Below are positions 1 through 6,368 of a stretch of 8,256 nt of DNA, in pieces (the stretch's first letter is position 1; each line of letters begins with the position of its first letter). Origin of the DNA: an uncultured Clostridia bacterium (GTDB lineage: Bacteria > Bacillota > Clostridia > HGM11514). A model generated the notes under the pieces. The model made no database searches. It had not been told where the DNA came from and saw only the letters and a program-made list of their open reading frames with translations. Location of the stretch: the NCBI GenBank assembly GCA_934489915.1, contig CAKSSZ010000056.1, positions 1-8,256 on the forward strand, written 5' to 3'. A program made the translations under genes and the position numbers.

Positions 1-997
1 CCACAGTTTGGTATCCGGCACGCACGCTTTGGCGCTTTGTCTGTATGGCTTGCTTCGGCCGGGAGACACCATGCTTTCCGCTGCCGGGAAGCCTTACGAT
101 ACGTTGGAAGAAGTGATCGGCATCAGCGGCGACGGCCGCGGCTCCTTACGGGAGCTGGGTATTTCATACCGTCAGGCTGAACTGACGCCGGAAGGGAAAT
201 TGGACATTCCCGGTGTACTGGCACAGCTGGACGATTCCGTAAAGCTGGTCTGGGTACAAAAATCAAAAGGATACGGCTGGCGGGATTCTTTAAGCTGCCG
301 GGAAATCGGTCGGTTATGCAGCGCTGTCAAGGAACGCAAGCCCGATTGTATCTGCGTTGTGGACAATTGCTACGGCGAATTTGTGGAACGGCAGGAACCG
401 CTGCATACCGGAGCGGATTTAATTGCCGGTTCTTTAATCAAAAACCCCGGCGGCGGTTTGGCGCAGGGGGGCGGGTATCTGGCAGGCAGAGCCGATTTAA
501 TCGAGCTTGCCTCTTATCGTATGACCGCCCCCGGTATCGGCCGGCATGAAGGAGCCACGTTGGGCAATAACCGCAGCTTGTATCAGGGGTTGTTTTTGGC
601 GCCCCATACGGTAGGGCAAAATTTAAAGGCGGCAGCGCTGTGCGCAGCAGTCATGGACCGTTTGGGCTTTGGAGTTCACCCCGGGACGCACGATCAGCGT
701 TACTGCACCATTCAGGCAATCAAATTTCATCAGGAGGAGCAGCTGATCCGCTTTTGTCAGGGGATCCAGGCAGGTTCACCCGTAGATTCCTTTGCGCAGC
801 CGCAGCCTTGGGACATGCCCGGCTATCAGCATCAGGTAATCATGGCTGCCGGCACTTTTGTACAAGGGGCTACCAGTGAGCTGAGCGCTGACGCACCGAT
901 CAAGGAACCGTATGTTGCATATATGCAAGGCGGCTTAACCTATGAAGCGGCAAAAATCGGCTTAATGAAAGCAGTACAGGAATTGGGGATAAATTAA
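1..997 (+). CDS. Methionine gamma-lyase/aluminium resistance family PLP enzyme, 5' partial
   Basis: This is the C-terminal part of a fold-type I PLP-dependent protein of the family named 'aluminium resistance protein' or 'methionine gamma-lyase family protein' (B. subtilis YnbB-like). The frame is open from base 2, and about 331 residues are visible. Family members are usually a little over 400 residues, so roughly 80-90 N-terminal residues lie outside the window. Counting from the TTG at 8, SGTHA (3-7) is the phosphate-binding turn. The Asp of VVDNCYGEF (119) should contact the PLP ring nitrogen. Lys145 in SLIKNPGGG is the expected Schiff-base lysine, followed by a glycine-rich stretch typical of this family. 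The fold and cofactor are well supported. The substrate is not: the names come from weak functional evidence, and a carbon-sulfur lyase activity on a Met/Cys-type substrate is only inferred. TAA is followed after 24 bases by nagA with no terminator between, so the two are probably cotranscribed. Confidence 0.88.
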   Translation, partial: HSLVSGTHALALCLYGLLRPGDTMLSAAGKPYDTLEEVIGISGDGRGSLRELGISYRQAELTPEGKLDIPGVLAQLDDSVKLVWVQKSKGYGWRDSLSCREIGRLCSAVKERKPDCICVVDNCYGEFVERQEPLHTGADLIAGSLIKNPGGGLAQGGGYLAGRADLIELASYRMTAPGIGRHEGATLGNNRSLYQGLFLAPHTVGQNLKAAALCAAVMDRLGFGVHPGTHDQRYCTIQAIKFHQEEQLIRFCQGIQAGSPVDSFAQPQPWDMPGYQHQVIMAAGTFVQGATSELSADAPIKEPYVAYMQGGLTYEAAKIGLMKAVQELGIN

Positions 998-1009
998 AAA
1001 TTTACATAT

Positions 1010-1015
1010 GAGGTG
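1010..1015 (+). promoter_or_regulatory. Ribosome binding site that decides the nagA start
   Basis: GAGGTG ends six bases before the ATG at 1022. In-frame alternatives are GTG at 1013 and ATG at 1016. Both overlap or touch this Shine-Dalgarno sequence and have no other one at a usable distance, so 1022 is the likely start. Confidence 0.7.
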
Positions 1016-1021
1016 ATGAAT

Positions 1022-2119
1022 ATGCTTTTGCAGGGCGGAAAAGTATTAAACGAAGCATTTCAATGGGAAGAAAAGGATGTTTTAATCGGAGAAGGAAGAA
1101 TTGAAGCGCTGCTGCCCCCGGGTACCGGCGGAAGAGAATGTATTGACATAAGCGGCAGGCTGATCCTCCCCGGACTGGTGGATACCCATATTCACGGAGC
1201 ACACGGCACAGACACGATGAGCGGTAATTTTGAACCGATCTCAAAATTTCTGGTCAAGCATGGCGTGACTTCATTTATGCCCACAACCATGACGATGCCA
1301 ATTTCGGAATTGAAACGGGTCATGAGCAGCAGCCGACAGGTCAGCGGAGCGCAAATTTTAGGTTTTCATTTGGAGGGACCTTACTTAAATGAAACCTATA
1401 AAGGCGCACAGAATGAAAAATATTTAAAACTGCCGGACTGGAATGATTTTGAGGATTATTCCTTCATTAAAATGATGACCATTGCTCCGGAGCTGGAAGG
1501 TTCCATGGAGTATATTACCCGTGCGTCCCAGCAGTTTACCATTGCATTAGGGCATAGCGACTGCGATTATGAAACGGCTCTTCGTGCCATGGACGCAGGC
1601 GCCACCAGCATTACCCATCTGTGCAACGGAATGAAGCCGCTCCACCACCGCAGCCCCAATTTGCTTGGCGCAGGTCTGGAGCAGAATCGGTGCTATACCC
1701 AGGTCATTGCTGACGGGATTCATCTGCACCCGGGTATGTTACGGTTGATTTACCACTGTAAGGGTGCGGATCGGATGGCGTTGATCTCTGACGCCATGAG
1801 CGCAGCCGGCCTGCCGGACGGGATCTATGATCTGGGCGGAAAGCGGGTTCATGTAAAAGACAGCGTTGCTCGAATTGATGCAGGCAATTTAGCGGGCAGT
1901 ACCACAAATTTATGGGATAGCGTCAAGCTGCTGGAGCGGATCGGTATTCCTTTTGAGCAAGCGGTGAAAATGGCAAGCCGTACCCCGGCAAACATGGTTG
2001 GGGCGTCCAAAAAGGGCGCTATTGCCGTAGGAAATGACGCTGATCTGCTGATTATCACTGAGCAGTGGGAAATTGAACAGGTCATGATCGCCGGTCAATG
2101 GGTGGATATTTCCGAATAG
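1022..2119 (+). CDS. nagA: N-acetylglucosamine-6-phosphate deacetylase
   Basis: NagA is a cytoplasmic amidohydrolase that removes acetate from GlcNAc-6-phosphate to give glucosamine-6-phosphate. It feeds imported or recycled amino sugar into glycolysis or wall synthesis. The 365-residue product is close to family length. It has a short N-terminal beta-sandwich part (1-50), a TIM-barrel metal-dependent hydrolase core, and a return to the sandwich at the C-terminus (about 335-365). Visible active-site elements are His56 and His58 in VDTHIHG, Glu118 in HLEGPYLN, His178 in ALGHSD, His199 in THLCNGM, the substrate-binding DGIHLHP (231-237), and the catalytic Asp257 in LISDAMS. It is probably the second gene of an operon with the PLP enzyme upstream. 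No nagB or PTS gene is visible beside it. The last codons also carry the -35 of the gpr promoter, so this gene's 3' end has a second role. Confidence 0.97.
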   Translation: MLLQGGKVLNEAFQWEEKDVLIGEGRIEALLPPGTGGRECIDISGRLILPGLVDTHIHGAHGTDTMSGNFEPISKFLVKHGVTSFMPTTMTMPISELKRVMSSSRQVSGAQILGFHLEGPYLNETYKGAQNEKYLKLPDWNDFEDYSFIKMMTIAPELEGSMEYITRASQQFTIALGHSDCDYETALRAMDAGATSITHLCNGMKPLHHRSPNLLGAGLEQNRCYTQVIADGIHLHPGMLRLIYHCKGADRMALISDAMSAAGLPDGIYDLGGKRVHVKDSVARIDAGNLAGSTTNLWDSVKLLERIGIPFEQAVKMASRTPANMVGASKKGAIAVGNDADLLIITEQWEIEQVMIAGQWVDISE

Positions 2120-2133
2120 AAATGCGCATACTA
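2103..2133 (+). promoter_or_regulatory. Sigma-G-type forespore promoter of gpr
   Basis: TGGATA (2103-2108) and CATACTA (2127-2133) are separated by 18 bases. The -10 is identical to the Bacillus sigma-G consensus, and the -35 differs from TGAATA at one base. The -35 lies inside the last codons of nagA. Transcription should begin near 2139-2141, giving a leader of about 16 bases that starts at the AAAGGAGGAG ribosome site. gpr is a classic sigma-G (and sigma-F) regulon gene, so the sequence and the known regulation agree. Sigma-F recognition is also possible because the two consensus sequences overlap. Confidence 0.75.
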
Positions 2134-2155
2134 CTCTTCAAAAGGAGGAGTTGTT

Positions 2156-3103
2156 ATGCGGCAAATCAGAACCGATTTGGCATTAGAAGCACGGGAGTTT
2201 TACTGTGAAACAGGCAGGGAAGAGGATCCTTCGGGAGTGGTAACCGAAACAGAGGAACAGGAGGATGTACTCATCACCCGAGTGAATATTACCGATTCAC
2301 GGGGAGAAAAAGCCATAGGAAAGCCAAAGGGAAGATATGTGACCCTGGAATCGGCCGGACTGGCCAAGGGTGACCCGGCTTGTGCAGAACAAATTGCAAA
2401 GGTGTTTTCCAAAGAATTAAAACAGCTTTTGCCGGAGCGGCTTCGCTGCGTATTGACAGCAGGCTTGGGTAACTGGAATATAACGCCGGACGCTTTGGGT
2501 CCAAAGGTGGTTTCCCGCTTGTTTGTCACCCGGCATTTAAAACAATATTTTTCAGAATACAGTCATCTGACTGAGGTTTGTGCCATCTCGCCGGGCGTGT
2601 TGGGGATTACGGGAATGGAAACCGGCGAAATCATTAAGGGAATTGTGGAGGAGCTGCACCCGGATTGCGTCATTGCGATTGACGCTCTTGCATCCCGCAA
2701 AATGAGCCGGGTGAATGCCACCATTCAGTTGTCTGATACGGGGATTTCCCCCGGTTCCGGTGTGGGGAACCATCGATTTGCCCTGAACCGTGAAAGCTTG
2801 GGAGTACCGGTTATCGGCATCGGCATTCCCACCGTGGTGGACGCAGCCACCATTGCCGGGGACGCAATTGCGCTCTTGGTTTCCGCCTTGCAGGAAGAAA
2901 CAGGAGAAGCAGCAAAGCTTGCGACCCTGCTGGAAGATCCGTATGACGCACTGCGCGAGGTGCTTCATCAGGAAAATTTGATTGTCACGCCAAAGGATAC
3001 CGATTTTTCCGTTACAGAGGCTGCCAAGGTGCTGGCGTCCGGGTTAAACATAGCGTTCCATCCCGATTTTTCCTATCAGGAGCTACTGCAGCTGCAGGGA
3101 TGA
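2156..3103 (+). CDS. gpr: Spore germination protease GPR (peptidase family A25)
   Basis: GPR cleaves the small acid-soluble proteins that coat spore DNA, releasing amino acids during germination. It is made in the forespore as an inactive zymogen. The 315-residue product has the family landmarks in order: IRTDLALEAREF at the N-terminus (4-15), GLGNWNITPDALGP (103-116), PGVLGITGMET (146-156), VIAIDALASR (172-181), and the ISPGSGVGNHR stretch (197-207). The presumed catalytic aspartates are Asp112 and Asp176. Bacillus GPR is about 370 residues, so this shorter form matches the clostridial type. The RTD/LA motif resembles the self-processing site and implies a propeptide of only about seven residues. 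The start has a strong ribosome site, with GGAGG ending seven bases before ATG. It has its own forespore promoter, and no clear terminator separates it from thrS. Confidence 0.97.
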   Translation: MRQIRTDLALEAREFYCETGREEDPSGVVTETEEQEDVLITRVNITDSRGEKAIGKPKGRYVTLESAGLAKGDPACAEQIAKVFSKELKQLLPERLRCVLTAGLGNWNITPDALGPKVVSRLFVTRHLKQYFSEYSHLTEVCAISPGVLGITGMETGEIIKGIVEELHPDCVIAIDALASRKMSRVNATIQLSDTGISPGSGVGNHRFALNRESLGVPVIGIGIPTVVDAATIAGDAIALLVSALQEETGEAAKLATLLEDPYDALREVLHQENLIVTPKDTDFSVTEAAKVLASGLNIAFHPDFSYQELLQLQG

Positions 3104-3132
3104 ATTATTTTGGAAAAATCAGCTTTACACTC

Positions 3133-3161
3133 TTGACATTTTCAGAAAAAAACTTTATAAT
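3133..3161 (+). promoter_or_regulatory. Perfect-consensus sigma-A promoter of thrS
   Basis: TTGACA (3133-3138), a spacer of exactly 17 bases, and TATAAT (3156-3161) form an exact match to the vegetative consensus in the 92-base gap after gpr. The spacer is A-rich. The expected transcription start is near 3167-3169, leaving a leader of only about 28 bases before the thrS start. Confidence 0.92.
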
Positions 3162-3180
3162 AATAGGTAATATATAGCGA

Positions 3181-3186
3181 AGGGGG
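3181..3186 (+). promoter_or_regulatory. Ribosome binding site supporting a TTG start for thrS
   Basis: AGGGGG lies nine bases before TTG at 3196. The coding sequence from this TTG gives ITVTLKDG, which is where ThrRS TGS domains normally begin. There is no in-frame ATG nearby that would preserve the domain, so TTG is accepted as the start. Confidence 0.75.
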
Positions 3187-3195
3187 ACATCCCAA

Positions 3196-5127
3196 TTGAT
3201 TACGGTTACTTTAAAAGACGGTTCCGCCATACAGATAGAGGCGGGCAGCAGCGTGTATGACGCAGCAAAGCAAATCAGCGAGGGCTTAGCGCGGGTTGCA
3301 CTGGCAGGTGTTGTGAACGGTACTACCGTGGATTTAACAACACCCTTAGAGAAGGATTGCACCTTGGAGCTGGTCACTTTTGACGACGAGCAGGGGAAGA
3401 AGGTGTTTTGGCACACCACCTCTCATATATTAGCACAGGCAGTAAAGCATTTATATCCGGAGGCGAAGCTGGCTATAGGTCCTGCCATCGACCGGGGATT
3501 TTATTATGATTTTGATATGGAGCATACCCTTACGGCAGACGATTTGAAAGAAATTGAAGCCGAAATGAAAAAGATCGTCAAAACCGGCGAGCGGCTGGAG
3601 CGGTTCACTCTCACAAGGGATGAAGCACTGGAACAAATGAAGGATGAGCCTTATAAAGTGGAATTAATTCAGGAACTGCCCGAGGGGGAAGAAATCTCTT
3701 TTTACCGTCAGGGAGATTTTACCGATTTATGTGCCGGTCCCCATTTGTTTGACGTGAAAAACGTGAAAGCTGTCGCACTGCTTTCCGCAACCGGCGCCTA
3801 TTGGAGAGGAAACGAAAAAAACAAAATGCTGCAGCGGATTTACGGTGTTTCATTCCCGAAGAAATCCATGCTGGAAGAACATTTGGTGCAGCTGGAAGAA
3901 GCTAAAAAACGGGATCACAACAAGCTTGGCCGGGAATTGGAGTTGTTTACAACTGCCGATATTATCGGCCAGGGATTGCCGATCATGCTACCCAAAGGCG
4001 CCAGAATGATTCAGATTTTGCAGCGTTTTGTTGAGGATGAGGAGCAAAAGAGAGGCTGGCTTTTGACCAAGACGCCGTACATGGCAAAAAGCGATCTTTA
4101 TAAATTATCCGGACATTGGGATCATTATCAGGACGGCATGTTTATTATGGGGGATGAGGAGAAGGACAAAGAAGTATTTGCTTTGCGCCCCATGACCTGT
4201 CCCTTCCAATATCAGGCATACTTGAACCGTGCCCGTTCTTACCGGGATTTACCACTGCGGTATAATGAGACTTCCACCTTATTCCGTAACGAGGCGTCCG
4301 GTGAAATGCACGGCCTGATCCGTGTACGGCAGTTTACCATCTCCGAGGGTCACTTGATGTGCAGACCGGATCAGTTGGAAGCGGAATTTAAAAGCTGCCT
4401 GGAGCTGTCCATGTTTATGCTGAAAACTCTGGGGCTTTATGAGGATGTTACCTATCGGTTCTCTCAGTGGGATCCGAACGACCGAAAAAAATACATTGGC
4501 ACACCGGAACAGTGGGATGAAGCCCAATCTACCATGAAGCGGATTTTGGATCATCTGGAAATTCCCTATAAAATCGGAATTGGCGAGGCTGCTTTTTACG
4601 GCCCTAAGTTAGATATTCAAATTAAAAACGTACATGGCAAGGAAGATACCTTGATCACCATTCAGATTGACCAGATGCTGGCGGAGAAATTCGGCATGGA
4701 ATACGTGGATTTCGACGGAACCAAGAAAAACCCCTATATTATTCACAGAACCTCCATCGGCTGCTACGAACGCACCCTTGCGCTGCTGATTGAAAAATAT
4801 GCCGGCGCATTTCCCACTTGGCTGGCTCCGGTGCAGGTAAAGGTGCTGCCCATTTCTCAGAATTACACGGAATACACCAAAGAACTGGTGCAGCAATTGT
4901 CTGACGCAGGCTTCCGTGTGGAGCATGACGACAGAAACGAAAAAATCGGTTATAAAATTCGGGAAGCGCAAATGGAAAAGGTACCTTATATGCTGATTGC
5001 CGGCGAGAAGGAAGAAACCGACGGCACCGTTTCCGTTCGCTCCCACAAGGAAGGCGACCTGGGCAGCATGAGCCTGCAGGATTTCATTCAAAAAATTGCG
5101 GTTGAAGTGCAGACCAAAGCCAGATAA
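3196..5127 (+). CDS. thrS: Threonyl-tRNA synthetase
   Basis: ThrRS is a cytoplasmic class II synthetase that charges tRNA-Thr and hydrolyses mischarged Ser-tRNA-Thr. The 643-residue length matches full-length bacterial enzymes. Domains in order are TGS (1-61), the N2 editing domain, the catalytic core and the anticodon-binding domain (about 540-643). Editing residues are His73 and His77 in HTTSH, and Cys179 and His183 in DLCAGPH. Zinc ligands of the core are Cys335 in RPMTCP, His386 in SEGH and His517 in IIHR. Motif 2 carries Arg364 in LFRNEASGEMHG, and motif 3 carries Arg526 in GCYERTLALL. All key residues are present, so it should be active and proofreading. The motif 2/3 wording (RVRQFTISEGH, TSIGCYERT) is of a type I associate with Clostridia and differs from the E. 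coli or B. subtilis versions. It has its own promoter and starts with TTG. There is no room for a T-box leader. Confidence 0.98.
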   Translation: MITVTLKDGSAIQIEAGSSVYDAAKQISEGLARVALAGVVNGTTVDLTTPLEKDCTLELVTFDDEQGKKVFWHTTSHILAQAVKHLYPEAKLAIGPAIDRGFYYDFDMEHTLTADDLKEIEAEMKKIVKTGERLERFTLTRDEALEQMKDEPYKVELIQELPEGEEISFYRQGDFTDLCAGPHLFDVKNVKAVALLSATGAYWRGNEKNKMLQRIYGVSFPKKSMLEEHLVQLEEAKKRDHNKLGRELELFTTADIIGQGLPIMLPKGARMIQILQRFVEDEEQKRGWLLTKTPYMAKSDLYKLSGHWDHYQDGMFIMGDEEKDKEVFALRPMTCPFQYQAYLNRARSYRDLPLRYNETSTLFRNEASGEMHGLIRVRQFTISEGHLMCRPDQLEAEFKSCLELSMFMLKTLGLYEDVTYRFSQWDPNDRKKYIGTPEQWDEAQSTMKRILDHLEIPYKIGIGEAAFYGPKLDIQIKNVHGKEDTLITIQIDQMLAEKFGMEYVDFDGTKKNPYIIHRTSIGCYERTLALLIEKYAGAFPTWLAPVQVKVLPISQNYTEYTKELVQQLSDAGFRVEHDDRNEKIGYKIREAQMEKVPYMLIAGEKEETDGTVSVRSHKEGDLGSMSLQDFIQKIAVEVQTKAR

Positions 5128-5135
5128 AATTTAAA

Positions 5136-5166
5136 GGAATAAAAAATACCTCTTTTATATAAACTA
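5136..5166 (+). promoter_or_regulatory. Candidate sigma-G-type promoter of the sleB-like gene
   Basis: GGAATA (5136-5141) and TAAACTA (5160-5166) are separated by 18 bases. Each element matches the sigma-G consensus imperfectly: the -35 differs from TGAATA at one base and the -10 from CATACTA at two. Support comes from geometry. The spacer length equals that of the gpr promoter, and the -10-to-ATG distance is 21 bases here against 22 there. Transcription would start near 5172-5174, just before the ribosome site. sleB is a known sigma-G gene in Bacillus. The weak -10 keeps confidence moderate. Confidence 0.45.
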
Positions 5167-5187
5167 TGGGATAAAGGAGGTATTTTT
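5142..5187 (+). terminator. 17-bp hairpin after thrS that contains the sleB ribosome site
   Basis: The left arm AAAAATACCTCTTTTAT (5142-5158) pairs with the right arm ATAAAGGAGGTATTTTT (5171-5187) over 17 base pairs. Sixteen are Watson-Crick and one is a G-U pair (5153/5176); the loop has 12 bases. It begins 15 bases after the thrS stop, and its right arm ends in a T-rich run, so it can act as an intrinsic terminator, although the stem is AT-rich and perhaps leaky. The right arm also holds the full AAAGGAGG Shine-Dalgarno sequence of the next gene, and the stem ends one base before the ATG. The same element could therefore block sleB translation on read-through RNA. Confidence 0.75.
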
Positions 5188-5838
5188 ATGAGTAAAAAGA
5201 GATTCTTACCGCTGCTGATTGTAGGGGTAACCCTTGTCCTTTTATTTCTTCCTCAAAAACCGGCAACAGAGGCTTTATCCCGATACGGCTCCCGGGGGGA
5301 TGAAGTCATATCCATTCAGTCAAAGCTGCTGGAATTAGGGTATTATACCGGGCAGGTAGACGGCATTTTCGGCCCGTTAACACAAAGTGCGGTGATTCGT
5401 TATCAAAAGGATTACGGTCTGACGGCAGACGGGATTGCAGGCGCAAAAACCATGAAGTCACTGGGATTGTCCTCCGGCGGCATCAGCAGCAGCGAACTGG
5501 AGTTATTGGCAAGGTGCGTAAATGCTGAAGCAAGGGGAGAGCCGTATCAGGGACAGGTTGCCGTTGCAGCGGTAGTACTCAATCGGGTGAAATCACCTTC
5601 CTTTCCCGGAACGGTTTCGGGCGTTGTTTATCAGCCCGGTGCATTTTCATCGGTCAATGATGGACAAATTGATTTGGAGCCTTCCGCCTCTTGCCGGAGC
5701 GCAGCGCAGGACGCTGCCAACGGGGTGGATCCGACTTATGGTAGTATTTATTTTTATAATCCAAGCAAAACAAGCAATGCCTGGATTCGATCCCGACCGG
5801 TTGTAACGACCATCGGCGGTCATGTGTTTGCAAAATGA
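5188..5838 (+). CDS. sleB: SleB-type spore cortex-lytic enzyme
   Basis: SleB-type enzymes are cell wall hydrolases (lytic transglycosylases acting on muramic-lactam-containing spore cortex) that are exported from the forespore and act at germination. The 216-residue product has a basic N-terminus and a hydrophobic segment (about 6-22) typical of a signal peptide. A peptidoglycan-binding domain follows (about 32-94; VISIQSKLLELGYY and VDGIFGPLTQSAV). The hydrolase-2 catalytic domain covers about 103-215. Glu114 in NAEARGE is the presumed catalytic residue, and FYNP, near 189, is conserved in the family. Bacillus SleB is about 300 residues, so this is a compact form with a short linker; a CwlJ assignment is unlikely because CwlJ lacks the signal peptide and binding domain. 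The usual Bacillus partner ypeB is not downstream: dtd follows after 14 bases. The ribosome site is strong but lies within a hairpin. A vegetative wall-hydrolase role cannot be excluded from sequence alone. Confidence 0.9.
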   Translation: MSKKRFLPLLIVGVTLVLLFLPQKPATEALSRYGSRGDEVISIQSKLLELGYYTGQVDGIFGPLTQSAVIRYQKDYGLTADGIAGAKTMKSLGLSSGGISSSELELLARCVNAEARGEPYQGQVAVAAVVLNRVKSPSFPGTVSGVVYQPGAFSSVNDGQIDLEPSASCRSAAQDAANGVDPTYGSIYFYNPSKTSNAWIRSRPVVTTIGGHVFAK

Positions 5839-5852
5839 AGGGAGAAATACCA

Positions 5853-6305
5853 ATGAAAATTGTATTGCAGCGTGTCCGTTCCGCTGCTGTCACAGTAGAG
5901 GAACAGGAAATCGGTAACATCGGAAAAGGATATTTGCTGCTGGTAGGCATTGAAGAAGGAGACAATTTAGAGACAGCGGAGAAGATGGCAGATAAAATTC
6001 AAAAGCTCCGCCTTTTTGAGGACGAAAACGGGAAAACTAATTTGAATGCAGAGCAGGTTTCCGGAGAGGTATTGGTCATTTCTCAATTTACCTTATGTGC
6101 CGATTGCAAAAAAGGGAACCGTCCCAGCTTTGTTCATGCCGCAGCTCCCGAGACGGCAAAACAATTATATGAAGCGTTTTTTGTCCTGTGTGAAAAGCGG
6201 TTTTGCAAAGTTGCCCACGGTTCCTTCGGCGCTGATATGCAAGTGTCGCTGATCAATGACGGTCCCTTTACTTTAATGCTGGACAGCCGGGAAATTTGCA
6301 GATAA
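5853..6305 (+). CDS. dtd: D-aminoacyl-tRNA deacylase
   Basis: Dtd is a small cytoplasmic homodimer that hydrolyses D-aminoacyl-tRNA (and Gly mischarged on tRNA-Ala), recycling the tRNA and keeping D-amino acids out of protein. The 150-residue length is normal. The two signature motifs are present: SQFTL at 77-81, and NDGPFT at 135-140 with the Gly-cis-Pro pair that enforces chiral selection. The KKGNRPSF segment (86-93) between them is also typical. The start at 5853 gives the standard MKIVLQRV opening. An in-frame ATG at 5835 overlaps the upstream gene and has no ribosome site of its own. The Shine-Dalgarno sequence AAGGGAG (5838-5844) overlaps the sleB stop codon, so dtd is probably cotranscribed and perhaps translationally coupled with sleB. 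In many Firmicutes dtd sits next to the (p)ppGpp synthetase gene rel; it does not here. Confidence 0.97.
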   Translation: MKIVLQRVRSAAVTVEEQEIGNIGKGYLLLVGIEEGDNLETAEKMADKIQKLRLFEDENGKTNLNAEQVSGEVLVISQFTLCADCKKGNRPSFVHAAAPETAKQLYEAFFVLCEKRFCKVAHGSFGADMQVSLINDGPFTLMLDSREICR

Positions 6306-6368
6306 TTTGAACGAAGAAAAAATTCATAACGATTGTTGCCAACGCAGAGCAGCAGAACGGAGCATAGG

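Noticed and set aside
1013..1018. GTG 1013 or ATG 1016 as the nagA start
   Set aside because: They overlap or abut the Shine-Dalgarno sequence that is correctly spaced for ATG 1022.
3086..3097. Perfect 12-bp palindrome CTGCAGCTGCAG at the end of gpr as a terminator or protein site
   Set aside because: It codes for the Leu-Gln repeat at the C-terminus, has no loop and no following T-run; repeated CTG/CAG codons explain it.
3184..3193. GGGACATCCC before the thrS start as a regulatory hairpin
   Set aside because: It can form only three to four pairs with a tiny loop; too small to call, although it touches the ribosome site.
5755..5760. TATAAT inside sleB as a possible vegetative promoter for dtd
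   Set aside because: The sequence codes for conserved residues (FYNP region) and no -35-like hexamer lies 16-18 bases upstream; the best is CGACTT.
6280..6306. TGGACA and GATAAT at the end of dtd as a promoter for the mannosidase gene
   Set aside because: The spacer is only 15 bases and the elements overlap the dtd C-terminus and stop; too weak to list as a feature.
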